In this document: positions 25,201 through 37,700 of the stretch, one piece after another
Layout of the letters: each line of letters starts with the position of its first letter
Numbering within the stretch: position 1 is the first letter of the stretch
Assembly (NCBI RefSeq): GCF_001949145.1
Contig: NW_019091552.1
Location: forward strand, 215,899 to 279,898
Length of the DNA stretch: 64,000 nt
DNA from: Acanthaster planci
Lineage: Eukaryota > Echinodermata > Asteroidea > Valvatida > Acanthasteridae
Reading direction: 5' to 3'
The notes under the pieces: model-generated
The model's database searches: none
Told to the model about the DNA's origin: nothing
The model's input: the letters and a program-made list of their open reading frames with translations, nothing else
Program-made: the position numbers and the translations under genes

Positions 25201-27363
25201 ACACCGCTTCAAGTTAGAATGATTTCAGGTTAGGAGCTACACAATTGAAAGAGATTGTGCTATGAAAAGCTCACTTGAAAAGACAAACTCACGTGTTATA
25301 CCATTACGTTTTTATTATATATTTATTTGCAAATAAAAAACAATAAAAATAGTCAAACATTATGCGTTTCAAATATTTTATAATTGTTTTGATTTTTGTT
25401 TTGTTCCTGCTTTTGCTCGTGCATTTTATAGGAAACCAGTAGGCCTGTAGTTGTTCCACTTGGCGGTAGTTTATAAAGCCAAAAGATCTCGAAGAGCCAA
25501 ATATCATAGACACCACAAAACATTTTTCTGATTAATTCCTGTGCGCAATATCAATTTGATATCAACTTGATTCAGGCAACCTAACTTGAAGATAGTACAA
25601 GAATCATCACAAGAATACATGCAGGCATTTACAAGAGGACTGCGTGTTTGGGGGATGTCTTTTTTGTCCCTCCAGGATACAATGTAGGAATTACAGCCAA
25701 CATTAAATGTAGTAGAATTTTATGGTAAGTTACTTCTTGCGAGTAGCAATCGATAATTTTTCAGCCTCGAACAAGCAGCTGCATGCTTGTGAAATGTCAG
25801 ATTGATGAAGGTTTGCTCCACCGCTTTCTTTCTTATTTCTTTATTTTGTTTTAATTCAACTTAGCCACACAATTTTCGCTGGTTGGATTTCAGAAGGAAA
25901 TCTCCAAAATTAAGAGTAGTTAAAACATTTAAAAGAAGTTTTTAGCTTCGGGAATTTATATGAACAAATTTATCTTTTAGCAGGTATCGATTATTAACGG
26001 GATAATTATTGAGTTTTCTTTTATTAATAATTCATTATTATTATCAGGTCTATGGGTACTACCAAACGCGTTAACTCTAAATGTCCGTTAAAAAAACAAT
26101 AAAAAACATGACTTGATGCATTACATAATTACAATGGGCTTAACGGTGTGCGTTATGTTCCACTGTATGGAGTTTTTGGTTTGTTAGAAGTAAACCTGTG
26201 GTATGTTTACATACTTGTTCCAATGGGGTCTGTCACTGCATGTGAAAACTTGCCTTAACATTCTTGTCGAATACCTCGAGACCTTTCTCAAAAATAATTG
26301 GCGAGTACAGAACTTTGCATAACCTTCAGTTGTTCACAGGTTCTATGGCAGGCAGGACTTGACTTCAACCGCGCGGATTCACTCAGTGGTATCTCATCAT
26401 TCTAACTGAGTTGGAATTTAATTTTAAGGACCCAGATGAATTATCGATACTTTGTCTGTTATTTTTAGCTAACATGATTGTTCGCTTGAGTAGCTGAGCA
26501 GAAAATGGGGAGGGGGGTGTCGCATCTACACTTGTATTGTGATTACAGCTGCGGGCATTTCAGTCCGGTTTACTGAAGTGGTTGGACAAAATGAAACACG
26601 ACTCCTCATGAGAAATGTCTGCGGGGGGAGAAGTGACGAGAATTGGCCATTTGTATAATGACGTTTCTGTAACGGGTAAATTCAACGGCGGGTGATGTTG
26701 TCCACATGCGAGTGTTGGAATAACAAATCAATTGCTGTTGCATGGGCGAGAGAATGGCAAATTGGCGAAGGAAGTGAAAGAGCCATGTTCCTTTTCTCTG
26801 TCGGTTATTCCAACGAGCTTTTGGACGTTTTTTGATGATACCTGGAGGGGTACTTTATCAAACCAAATTTGTTTTAGGAAGCGGAGGTTTGCCCAAACAC
26901 TTGTGGTCTTTTGAAGCTGTTTTCGTGTCTAAGAATTATGATCTTGAAACACGATGGCATGAAGATTACTTCATGTCAGACTGTAAATGCATTTCCATTA
27001 GCCCATAATCTTGTAATGTATGCCCTTTAAAATGAAGTTAAAATGAACCTTTTCTTACATCGAAAACTGTGATACCATTTGAAACAAATTTAAAAAAAAA
27101 GTGGACTATTTAGTCACAAGTGACTTTCGTTATGATCTCTATGGAAGCCAATGACATAGATCCCAAATTTTGTTTTTGGGGGAGGGGAGGGGTTGAACTG
27201 ACAAAGAGAATAGAATTAGGATGTTTTTTCTTCGTCCATTACTCTTGTTATCTGTCTTTGATTTCAGTATCACGTGGCTTCAGCTTCATGACCTCCAAGT
27301 GGTTTTAATTTATTTGAAAACTTGTGTCGTTACGGGTGCGTGTATGCGTGCGACTGTCATCAG

Positions 27364-27513
27364 AAAACTAGGGCTTCATATCGAGCGTTGGCAAGGAGGA
27401 TTCTGACAAAAATGATTTTAAAAAATGATTTAAACTATGGAATTGACTACCTGACAATGACAGAATTATATTTTAATTATCGCGTGTTCTTATGTACGTG
27501 TGGTTTTGCAGAT
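27364..27513 (+). CDS. Candidate exon, unidentified
   Basis: ATCAG|AAA acceptor and GAT|GTAAGTA donor flank exactly 50 open codons, including RALARRILTKMILKND and YLTMTELYFNYRVF. A+T-rich codons make chance likely, although the borders are good. It is on the opposite strand to genes A and B. Confidence 0.2.
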
Positions 27514-28533
27514 GTAAGTATGCATTTCAAATAAAATTGAGATTTTTCGTCTAAAATTTTATAAACTGAGTCAATATTACTTTTCACATCAGAAGCGATA
27601 ATAGAATAAGCCTGTTAAATTAGAAATCAGCTGTTCATTTGTACATCGAAATAGCACGATGCTTAGGCATACTTGAAATTTGCGCTAGAGACCTTCAATC
27701 CTGCAAAAATACTGAAGGAATAGAGGGGAACAAAAAAGTTAAGAGAAGGGTGTAAGGTCGTACAAGAGATGATAAACGATCAAATATTTTGAAACGTCTC
27801 TCAACCACCAGGTACGCCAACGAGATAGGCTCGACGCTAAGTTAACCGATAAAAAAAGCAAATAAGCAAACACAAACGAGACAAAAGACATGGAGTTGCT
27901 TTTGGAACAGGAGCAAGGAGATGGGGTTGGTGGCCAAAATTCTTCAGATGTTTCTCTGTGAATTTAAGACCGCCGGGATGAAACAAGTATTTTCTGTATG
28001 AGATGAGGGGTGCATGAAAGAAACACCGAATTATGAGATTTCTGGTCACGTTTTGGATTTGAGTATAAAACTGAAGGGCGCGAGGACAACGGGCAGAGAA
28101 ACGCGATTTGTGAAAGTCCTGCTTTATAAAATTAGTCACGAATTTCAGCCTGTCCGGACAACAATACTGGATACTTGAGACGAAGCCACAATCAAAGGAA
28201 GATCCGGTCCTGGACATTAAAAAGCCCCTTTAACACTCATTGCGTATGTTCATTGTTGAACCGGTAATATAGCAAACATGAATGAGGACATGTTTACTGT
28301 CATAAAGGCCTGCCTTTATTTAATAAAATTTTCCAGTCATAACAATAAAGCGACCTGAATTAATTCTAAGTAAAGATACTGCTAACAACTTGCTTTGTAA
28401 AAACACCTTCATGGTAACTCCGGAGGCTGCATTATGTCCATTGGCTTCAATCATCACCAAACCAATGACAAGAATTCTCCGAAAAAATTTTCAGGTCTAC
28501 CCACATTTACAAAAGAAAGGGGGAAATGCTCAC

Positions 28534-28767
28534 CGTCAGTAACAGGCTTGGAGGCACCCATCTGACTTTCCCCAGGGTACTCTGGTAAGATGCCATTAGT
28601 GTCCTGAAAGAGTACTTCGTTCCTTTTAGCGTAGAAAGGAGACTTGGGCAAGGCGCGCGGTCGGACTGGGTAGGATTTGCCGTAGCGTATGAGCTGGTCT
28701 GCCCTCTGTCCGTAACACGTGTGAACTGCCAGTAGGACCAGTAGTGTTAGAAGCAGGCAATAAATTC
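28534..28767 (-). CDS. Gene B exon 2: signal core and pro-region
   Basis: These 234 nt (78 codons, phase 1 at both ends) have no stop and consensus borders. They encode the hydrophobic core, a Gly-Lys possible amidation site in LIRYGK, a basic patch (VRPRALPK), a Lys-Arg in FYAKRNEVLF, and an acidic to neutral tail ending SKPVTD. Codon third positions favour G/C relative to flanks. Confidence 0.65.
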
Positions 28768-31700
28768 CTGTGTTGGTAAAATTAAAAGATATGAGTATAT
28801 ATTTGTTTGGCTGCCACATAAGAGTGGCGAGATACATACTAATCTATGATTCCTTCTCTGAAAGGATGTGCAGTTGGCCTACTCCACGTTGCGTGCACGC
28901 ATTTCAAAAGTAAATTCCAAACGGAGCTGTGCGGAAAAAAAGGCATGGAATAATCATTTAAAAAGGACGGAAAAAATTCCATACATCTTTGCCTCCACAC
29001 CCTGTCATGTATGAAGCCTAAATTATTCTTTAACATACCTAGTATGAATTACGAAAATACTGAAGGCCCACTGTATAAGGATTAAATATTAAAAAGTACG
29101 GATGAAATCTCCGGTTAGAAACACACAATGCCCGTATATATAGCTAGATACACGAATATTACATGGCCTTAGTCAAATTAAACGCCTTGCGCAGTAGTAT
29201 ATAAAGCGAGTAGTCGTTCGATTCATCGACTGATTTGTTGGTTGTCAAGTAATGTTGATGTACAATAACACTCACAATGATATGTAGTCCGTTCACAATA
29301 ACTGGTTTACACGGGTGTATGAACAATTCTACACAGAAGAAATTATGAAATTGGAAGGATTTAAATCACGACAAAGACAGACGGACTATGTGAACAAAAA
29401 TAATCCACATACGCCTAAAACAGCCCCAAAATGCATTTTCGAAAAGAGTAATCTAATCATTGTCGAATATGCAACACATTACTTGAAGGAAACAAGCAAT
29501 TAACAGTCACTTGAGCAGATGTACAAATATCACAGCCTTAACACCTGCACCAAGCACAGTTTGTACTTTTTGACATTCGCACCACGGAATGCAAATGTTG
29601 TAACACTGTCCGTGCATTGATAGAGCATACTTCAACCGAAGTCCCGTAATTCGCCACTGTACACGGTCCATTCAAAAAACCCTAAGTGTGTTAAGTTCGC
29701 CGGCTATGTAGGATGTTATTTTTTCTCTCTTACTCAAGTACCGGTTCCACATTACCTGTCCGCTCCATCCTGACTCCGCCGGGCTGAAACTCACGGGAGA
29801 ACCAACCAAATAAGAACCCACTTTTCAGGAAAGTAGTTGTCCCTGATCACTTAGGCGTCCTCTTCGGAATGGCACGTCCTTATGACACAAACGTGGATTG
29901 GCTGCGCTCTATATACGCTTTTCCAGCGCAAGACTTAATTTCCACGATTTCGACCGCAGGTCTAGAGAAGCTCGCCCAGTCGGATGCAAATTGCGCGACG
30001 CCGGGTCCCAAATCCTCCAATCTAATTGGTCGAATTGTTCTCCATCTGCTGAGTTTTCTTGACATTTTTATTGCAACTTACAAGGTGACGAGTAATTCTT
30101 GCGACTATTATTTTTTCCAAGGAAACGAAAAACATCTGCCGTTTGGCATTTCCTTTATTTTTTTTATTTTTTTTTTGCTTTGTCAGTTTTGGTCAATGCT
30201 CTGCATCAAGCTATTAGTCTTGTTCGATAAATTCACAGCGAACAGAATGAACTAGATGAATCAGTCAATCATGAGTCATTTGTCTTACCGTTGGCAAATA
30301 GGGGGACAAGCAGATTTGTCCGAGCAAAACACCAAAAATCCAGCATGTAGTTGTTAAGGGATAAGAACGTTGGCTACGACTCATCATGTGCATTTCTGCA
30401 TACCATGGGCGTAAGTCGGGAGTGGGAGTGAGGTGGGCATATATCTCCCACTTTTGGCCTGGGAGGTGGGTTACTGAGTCATCCCCCCACTTGTTCGTAA
30501 TGAGAAAAAACGGCGGATTGTGAAGAATTTCTCGCACTTCCCAACGACCAAAGTGTATTCAATAGCATTCAAAAAGAGAGAACAATAATAAAAGCCATAA
30601 ATATGCTGTTCTGATATGAGATTCTGTAGGAATGTAATACATGTTACAGATGTACATCTATATCATGAACATCGTCCCTTAGTGTCAGTTGGTGTCAGCA
30701 TCCCCCCCCTCGCTTTTCTAATTTCCACGGCCGGGAAGATCATCCCCCTCCAGAATTCGCCATCCGCCACCCCCCAGCCCTCATCCCCCCACAGTTTTCT
30801 AGCATCAATTTGACCCACAGTTTGCCCCAAATTTACCCATAGATCCAATCGAGCATTTGTTCTTCTCGGAAGCGCCACCATTTTGAAATTTGTACTTACT
30901 CTTCATCCCCAACAAGATTGTAATTTCCCATGGAAACTTTCCGGGTCAGTCTCTCCCCAATCGGTAAATTAGTCATAATGTCTGTGAGCAGACATGTTGA
31001 CCTGTTTGAATGGATCATCTGTAATCGCCTGGTCTGGCTGGCGCGAAGCCACGCACTTCTCCTTGTATTAATCAAAGCTCAGATCTATAAAACTCGATGT
31101 GAGATAACCGATCCAATGTACGATGCACTTCTATTTACATTACCTCTTTACCGTTGCCGACTACCAAACAGTGTATTCTCCACAGGGAACCACAAAGACG
31201 GTAATTGCCTTCATCTTGACCTTCTACGGTCTAATTTCAGACTGAACAGAAATCGTTGTGACATCCTTTACCATCTAGATTAACAAAATGTCATGTAGTG
31301 CTTTGGAAATGATTGTTTATGTGAAGCGTGACAATAATTACATGTATAGTTTGTTTTGATATCAGTTCGCTTTCTTTGTAATCGATTAACAGATTGGTTC
31401 GATGATCAGAATAAGTAGCCATTATTATAGATAGTGGTGCCCCACGTTAAACTCCTCAACTTGAGAAGAGAGCATTGCAGCTGTCGTAACAAAGAATCGC
31501 TTCGTTTTTATCTATAGCTGCTTGCTTAATTGTTTTGGCGATTTAAGTACTACATCGTCATGTACCATTCTCTCCCGGCCGTTTGTATCGAGCGATCGAG
31601 ATCTTTACAATAAAATATTAGCTTTTAAGGTTGCCCGTTAATACATTACATGTGTGATGGGTATACGTAGTTACGTCACCACTTCGTCACTACTTTAGGT

Positions 31701-34700
31701 GCATTATGTTGTGCCATGAGCAGATATAAAGGAAAAAAGGTTGATCGAGCTGGCAAGCGAGGAATATTGGTGACAGGAAAGGATTTGTATCAAGAAGGGT
31801 TATTGTTCGATTTCTGGATAATGGTGCACTTTTCATGCTTTTTCGATTAATCTTTTCGGAAAGACTGGCTCTGGAAAAAAAGACTCACTGCTCATTATGT
31901 GGCTCTAAAGAACGTTAACTTTATTTGAAGAAAGCTATGCTAACTGCAGTTACTGAGCCTTCCTAATAAAGTTGGCGCAAGGTCGCAAGTATTATGCAAC
32001 ACGATAATATGTTATGAGCATCTTCGTCGTGGCATTTCATAAAAAAAAAAACTCGCTTGGTAATGGGCAGTAGGACGGGATGTTCCTGTCCACTAAAAGT
32101 TGCTAAAGCAATATACACAGGTTAGTCATAACCAGTTCTTGGTTATGACTATCCCGACAGGTTGGATGACATGCACGCTCGCCCCAAGTTGAGAACTCAA
32201 GCGATGCAACAGCAGAAATGACGTTTCTTCTCATCAGAAATAAACACATCGTATACAGGTATTCCACATTACTTCAACTGACTCGATTGAATGTTTTACA
32301 GTTTTGTCATGACCGAAAAAAGCTTATCCTTTTCAAAAAAAGACGGCGAAGTCGGCATAAACTTGTCTCTTTGTCATGGTTAAGATATGATATCTTAAGC
32401 TCAACTTCAAAAACTCAGCTTTCGAATTTAATAATTTACAAAACTACTCTCGTCGTGCTGAGGGAATTTTGGGACGTAGCTTTTTCAGACCTTAAAAAAC
32501 TACGATAAAATAAACTCTGCAAGAAACTAAAAAAATGACGTGGAACACATTTCAAGCTAAACCAACTATATGGAGACACGGCAGAAGGGGTAGAGCTACC
32601 CGCAGCAATGAGCCAACACAGTGTCAATAAATGAGACCAGTGCAGTACTGTGAGACAGGGGCATGTTGCACGGGGCTCCTTAGCCCCCCTTCGGACCACC
32701 TTTGCAGGTGTTTGTTGTTTTCCTTTACTTTCGTCTGGTGGCTAAATGATGACCGCCATCAATAAAGCCGAGCTTGATTACCGTGATCGCGGGGGCTACG
32801 CCGCGGGCCTTAAACGTGGCTCTTGCGCACGCCGCCAGTGTGGTACATGTCATGCATCGGTTTAAGCCGATTTTGTTGACGTGGTGCCTTAGAAAAAAAG
32901 TCACTCCTTTCAGAAAAAAATGGACACGGTTCTGTTTTTCTGCACTTCTTGAGCACCAAGCACCAGCAAGCCAACATCTGATTTTAAAAGGAAGCCAACG
33001 TAGCTTATTTGCATGATGGACACACAAAGGCTAAGAATGTTTGCATTTCATTGTTCTAACAAGCAATGAAATTATCTTTTTTTTTTTGAAAAATGAAATT
33101 TCACATCGAGCTTCCAAAACGGAGTGCCCATGGACATTCCAAAAGGCTAATTCCGCTGCCGGAAGAAGCAGCGATTTCGCTTTCAGCAGTCCATTTATCC
33201 AAGAGAAATTTGCTATTTTGTACTTCGAGATTAAGACAGAAGGTCAATGCTCACAAGTCCACGGGGAATCATATCTGCAGGAGGCAGACCAAACCAACTC
33301 ACTACCAATGTATCACTCAATAAAAACAGATCTTATTGAATGATTTCTGCCTTGTTTTCGCTGCAAAATAAATAGCATTTCTTTCATATAAAAAGGTAAT
33401 AAAAATGGAACATTAAGGACTCCTTTGTGATGAAGCAGTATGAAAGGAAATACATATTTCTAATGTAGTGTTTATAAGAGAGATACAAAATGAAGAACTT
33501 CCATTTAATCCTCCAAAAAGTTACAAAGAATATTGAATATCAAAAGAATATCAAACTGCTCTGCATATAACGTTTAAGCGAGAGATCACAAGATGCCGAG
33601 AAACGTAGGTGAAATTTATCATATTTGGCTTGTTTTCTTTCTTAGTGGACAAGTCTCGATTTCTAAAAGCCCGCAAGGAAATAATTGACACGGATTCAAG
33701 CTGGATATGGGTAACCAGTTTAGTTTTGCACTTAATTGCTTTAAGTCGAAATGGCTCAAAGCGGGAATTAGGTGAGGATGGCAATTGAATTTCCAGTGCG
33801 AGATGCGTTGCGGCGGCAAGGGTACTGGTCGCAGGGGTTAAAGAGCCGACGGGAGTACAGGGGCAGGTTTAATGGTGGTGAACAAAATACTGACGCTTGC
33901 TTTTTCAGATGAGTCTCTCTTTAAAATGGAACTGATGTCACAGTTGGTTATAATTTACTGTGATCCAATTTTTCAACTGCACATGCGCACCTCACAATTT
34001 GACCGTGAGTTCTTGTTGCGCCATGTGGACAATATTTTGAAAAGGTTGAACTGCACACTTTTTTGTAGTTGTTTATGAGGAATAAAGTTTTAAATTGCAT
34101 GAAGAATGCGTCACAGTTTTACTGGACTTTTACTTTAAAATTTATATATCTCTTGACTCGAAAAAGGAATGGTTTGTGAAGGATTAGAATTATAATTAAT
34201 GTTAGAACTACACTATCATATCATTATAAACTGGATTTGGAATGATACCAAATTAATGAAATAACAATTACATTGCCTAGACATGAAACTATTGACGTTG
34301 CATCAATGAAATATTGATGGAAATAATCATGAACGGGGAAATTGCATAGTATTCAAAGCACGCCAATTTGAATGAACTTAGCAACGCCGGCCTAATGAGA
34401 CCCTCACGCTTGGGATTTTCAGCGTAATGAGCGCTATCATAAGCGCATCTCCAGAATTCATCTTCTGACTCCTAGATTCCAAACGGTGTTTGCTTGACCT
34501 AGTAACGATTTCATCTCATTTTGCATTTCGTGATGTTGCCGCATCCTGTTGTCTGTTTACTTTAACGTAGCCTGGCGAAAAGTGGTTTCTTGACAAACAT
34601 CTGTTTTTTGGTTTTCTATGACACCAACAACACAGTGGGCAAAAGTAATCCGATGTACGAGGTCACATTCGAATAATGCAGTTTAAGGAGGTAATAAGAC

Positions 34701-37700
34701 TATGCTTTCTGAAACCACAAGAGCCTGTGGCGTTTCTCGAAATATGTTGACATAATTTTTGTCAGTTTGTAGGGTTGAAAATGTTGTGTTAAATGCTCGT
34801 GTGACACTTCATACAAATGTCTTAAAGTGTAGTCGCAATGAATTTTTCTTCGACACAATTTTCCAATTTTTCAACTGCACATGTGCACCTCACAATTTGA
34901 CCGTGAGTTCTTGTTGCGCCATGTGGACAATATTTTGAAAAGGTTGAACTGCACACTTTTTTGTAGTTGTTTATGAGGAATAAAGTTTTAAATTGCATGA
35001 AGAATGCGTCACAGTTTTACTGGACTTTAACTTTAAAATTCAAAATTAATAGATATCTCTTGACTTGGCTATCTGAAACCACAAGAGTTTCTGGCGTTTC
35101 GCGAAATATGTTGACATTATTTTTGTCTGTTTGTAGGGTTGAAAATGTTGTGCTAAATGCTCGTGTGACACTCCATACAAATGTCTTAAAGTGTAGTTGC
35201 GATGAATTTTTCTTCGACACAATTTTCCTTCATCCTTGTACTTTTCTTCAATTTATGAAAACCCTTTATATACACTCCTATTTGGTTTAATGCGTTGAAA
35301 AGTGCGCACTTTTAAACAATCAAAATTGTTCATGCTTCCCCGGACAACTGAGGGCGCTGTTGCTCTGAAGACATTGTTCAGTGCACAGGTGTTTTTGTTC
35401 AAATTGTGGACCCTGAATTTATTAACTGAAAACATTTCTGAGAGAGGGATTGATGGTGTCTTATTGCTATGCACGGCCTGTGCATCATAAGGATATATAA
35501 ACAACAATGAATCAGCAAAGAAGAGAAACTTAGTCTAGGAAAATCTATAAAAACGCAGGACTTTTTGTGAACAAATTAATGCAACATTGAGGTTTCTTCC
35601 TGAGGTGACATCATCACAGTTTTGCTCATGAATATGGAAATAGTTATTTGCATAAAAACAAAAAGAGGTAGCGAAACCAAAATTTAAAATAAGATTTACT
35701 GAGGCACAAAGGTGCATTTTTCGGATTTATAATCAGAAATATTGATTGCGGTTGCCCTTTAGGGCTCACGTTTCACCCAATGGTAGTACAGAGTAGGCAT
35801 TGTTGACGTAGCAAAGTGTCTAGCCCAAGAACACATGCAACACGATATAAATCGGGGTTTGAACCCACCTACCACGAGTCAGACTGCGTATTACACGTAC
35901 AGTTATTGTTTATAGGGCTATCAGCCAGGCTATTTAAACGCTTTGCTTGAGTGGCCTACAGTTGATGTCGCCTTGGCAGATTTATCATATTCACTGGTAT
36001 TGGACTGCCTTCTACGACATGGTTTAGGCTTTAAATTCAACACCGTGAAGCAAAAGTAATTTCCATTTTTATGTACAGACAGATGGCTATCATCAGGAGC
36101 ATTTTGGTTATAACTCGGATAATTTTCGATTTAGGGATCTGCTGTACTATGTGAAACGTGCAGGCTTTGAAAAATTAAAAAAAACCCACCAGGAATGCAT
36201 CTACTTGGCGTAGGAAAGGACTCTTACTGCAGTAACATCTTATTATTAATAAAAATTATGAGTCATGCATTGCGGGAATAAGAGATACACACCCAAATCT
36301 GCAGTGTTAAACTTACACCACGTTCTTCTGCATTGATCCCTTAGTGTGAAGTGGTTGGTAAACACCGACTGTGTTATTTCTTTATTTCTGTGCAAGCATA
36401 CGTGGTCTTCTTCCTCTAATAAAACACACAGCTGCTAAAAAATGAGAGCCTTGAAGTCTGAATGTTAAGGGAAACTGAAAGTGTGTTTGCATCATGACCA
36501 CCCACCAACCAGATTAGCCTTACTTTCTGTGATGGATCACGGTCACCAAATAATGCTTGGAGGAGGAACAAGAGGGATTTTCAACTTACAGTTTTCAATA
36601 CCTCTCTAAAGGTTAAGGTTCTAACTGAATTTCAAAATGAATTTCCTCGTTCGAAATGTTCAAGACTTCAGAGGTATATGCCACTAGATTTGGGTCTGGA
36701 AAATGGAAAGAAAAACGTAACTACAATGCTTTGTCCGTCTTCAAATCTGAATTAGTTTCATTGTATACATTGCGTTTTGCACAACAAAACATCACTCAAA
36801 AAGCTGATATTACTCAATTAAAACCAAACAAATCGACAACAAAAAGGGGGAACAAAACGTCGTAGCGTACCCCACACAGTGCATTGTGTTTAAACAGTTG
36901 TGCAGTGGTTGATTTTTATTGGATTGGGTTCGTGACACGGAAAAAAAGGACTCAAGCACGATGTTATAATGGAAGAAACGAATAAAACAAATGCGGAAAT
37001 TGAAGGAATACTTGAAAACATCACGCACTCTCCGTACATACTGGAGGGATAAGTGGTTACTATTCGACTGGGAAAGATTGCGTCCACGAACGTGCACGGC
37101 CATGACAAAATGCAAATCAATACAAAAGAGTCCGGTGGAGGTTTGTTTTTTTGACCTTCATTCCCCCCAAATACCACAGAGCTGGTTGACATCTTTTGGC
37201 CACAGGAATCCAGCATCACGACTGAATGTCAAGGTTAACGAAACGCACCAGGACAAAATGAGTCTTGAGCCGCCAGAGGAGGACCTCGTTTGAACGACCC
37301 GGTTTATACAAATTGAGCCGCAAGACTCCATCACTAAAATCGATTTAATTCTATGTTGTTCTGACACCAGCTAGTAGACTATAAGGCAATTGCTGCTTGC
37401 TTCAGGTACAGGCTTATGTCGTCTCAGACCTTCAGTGGGAACCTTCATTATCAGTGAGGAAGATCCCTCTTGTGTTTCTAATTTCATTTGGTGAAGGTCC
37501 CCTGTCCTTGTTTCTTTCGCGCCCGAATCAGGTGCTGAAGACCATTTTTTTCAGTGTCCACTCCGTCCATAGACAGTCTGCTTCCTGACCGCACATTGCT
37601 GTTAAACGATCAGTAACTTGTATAGGCAGGCCATTGAGAGACCAGCTGAGTAAATGGTCGTCAAGGACTCGTTAAATATGCTTTCATATCTTAAAACCAA

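Larger units (their letters stand above)
13860..27360. other. Mostly unassigned intergenic DNA
   Basis: Apart from the candidates listed at 18.0 and 24.9 kb and the 28-bp repeat, only small A+T-rich frames occur. A minus-strand frame at 17539-17838 (99 codons, contains LPWNPPETYKTVIHDIKRAF) looks somewhat protein-like but lacks splice or domain support. Confidence 0.35.

Noticed and set aside
27837-28217. 126-codon minus-strand frame downstream of gene B exon 2
   Set aside because: No acceptor fits the phase 1 exit of exon 2 and no domain is visible; cysteines and basic residues look random.
30265-30300. The 15-mer TTTGCCAACG|GTAAG on the minus strand, identical to the gene A exon 4 donor
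   Set aside because: No upstream similarity to exon 4, and the required phase 1 entry meets a TAA before the donor; most likely coincidence.
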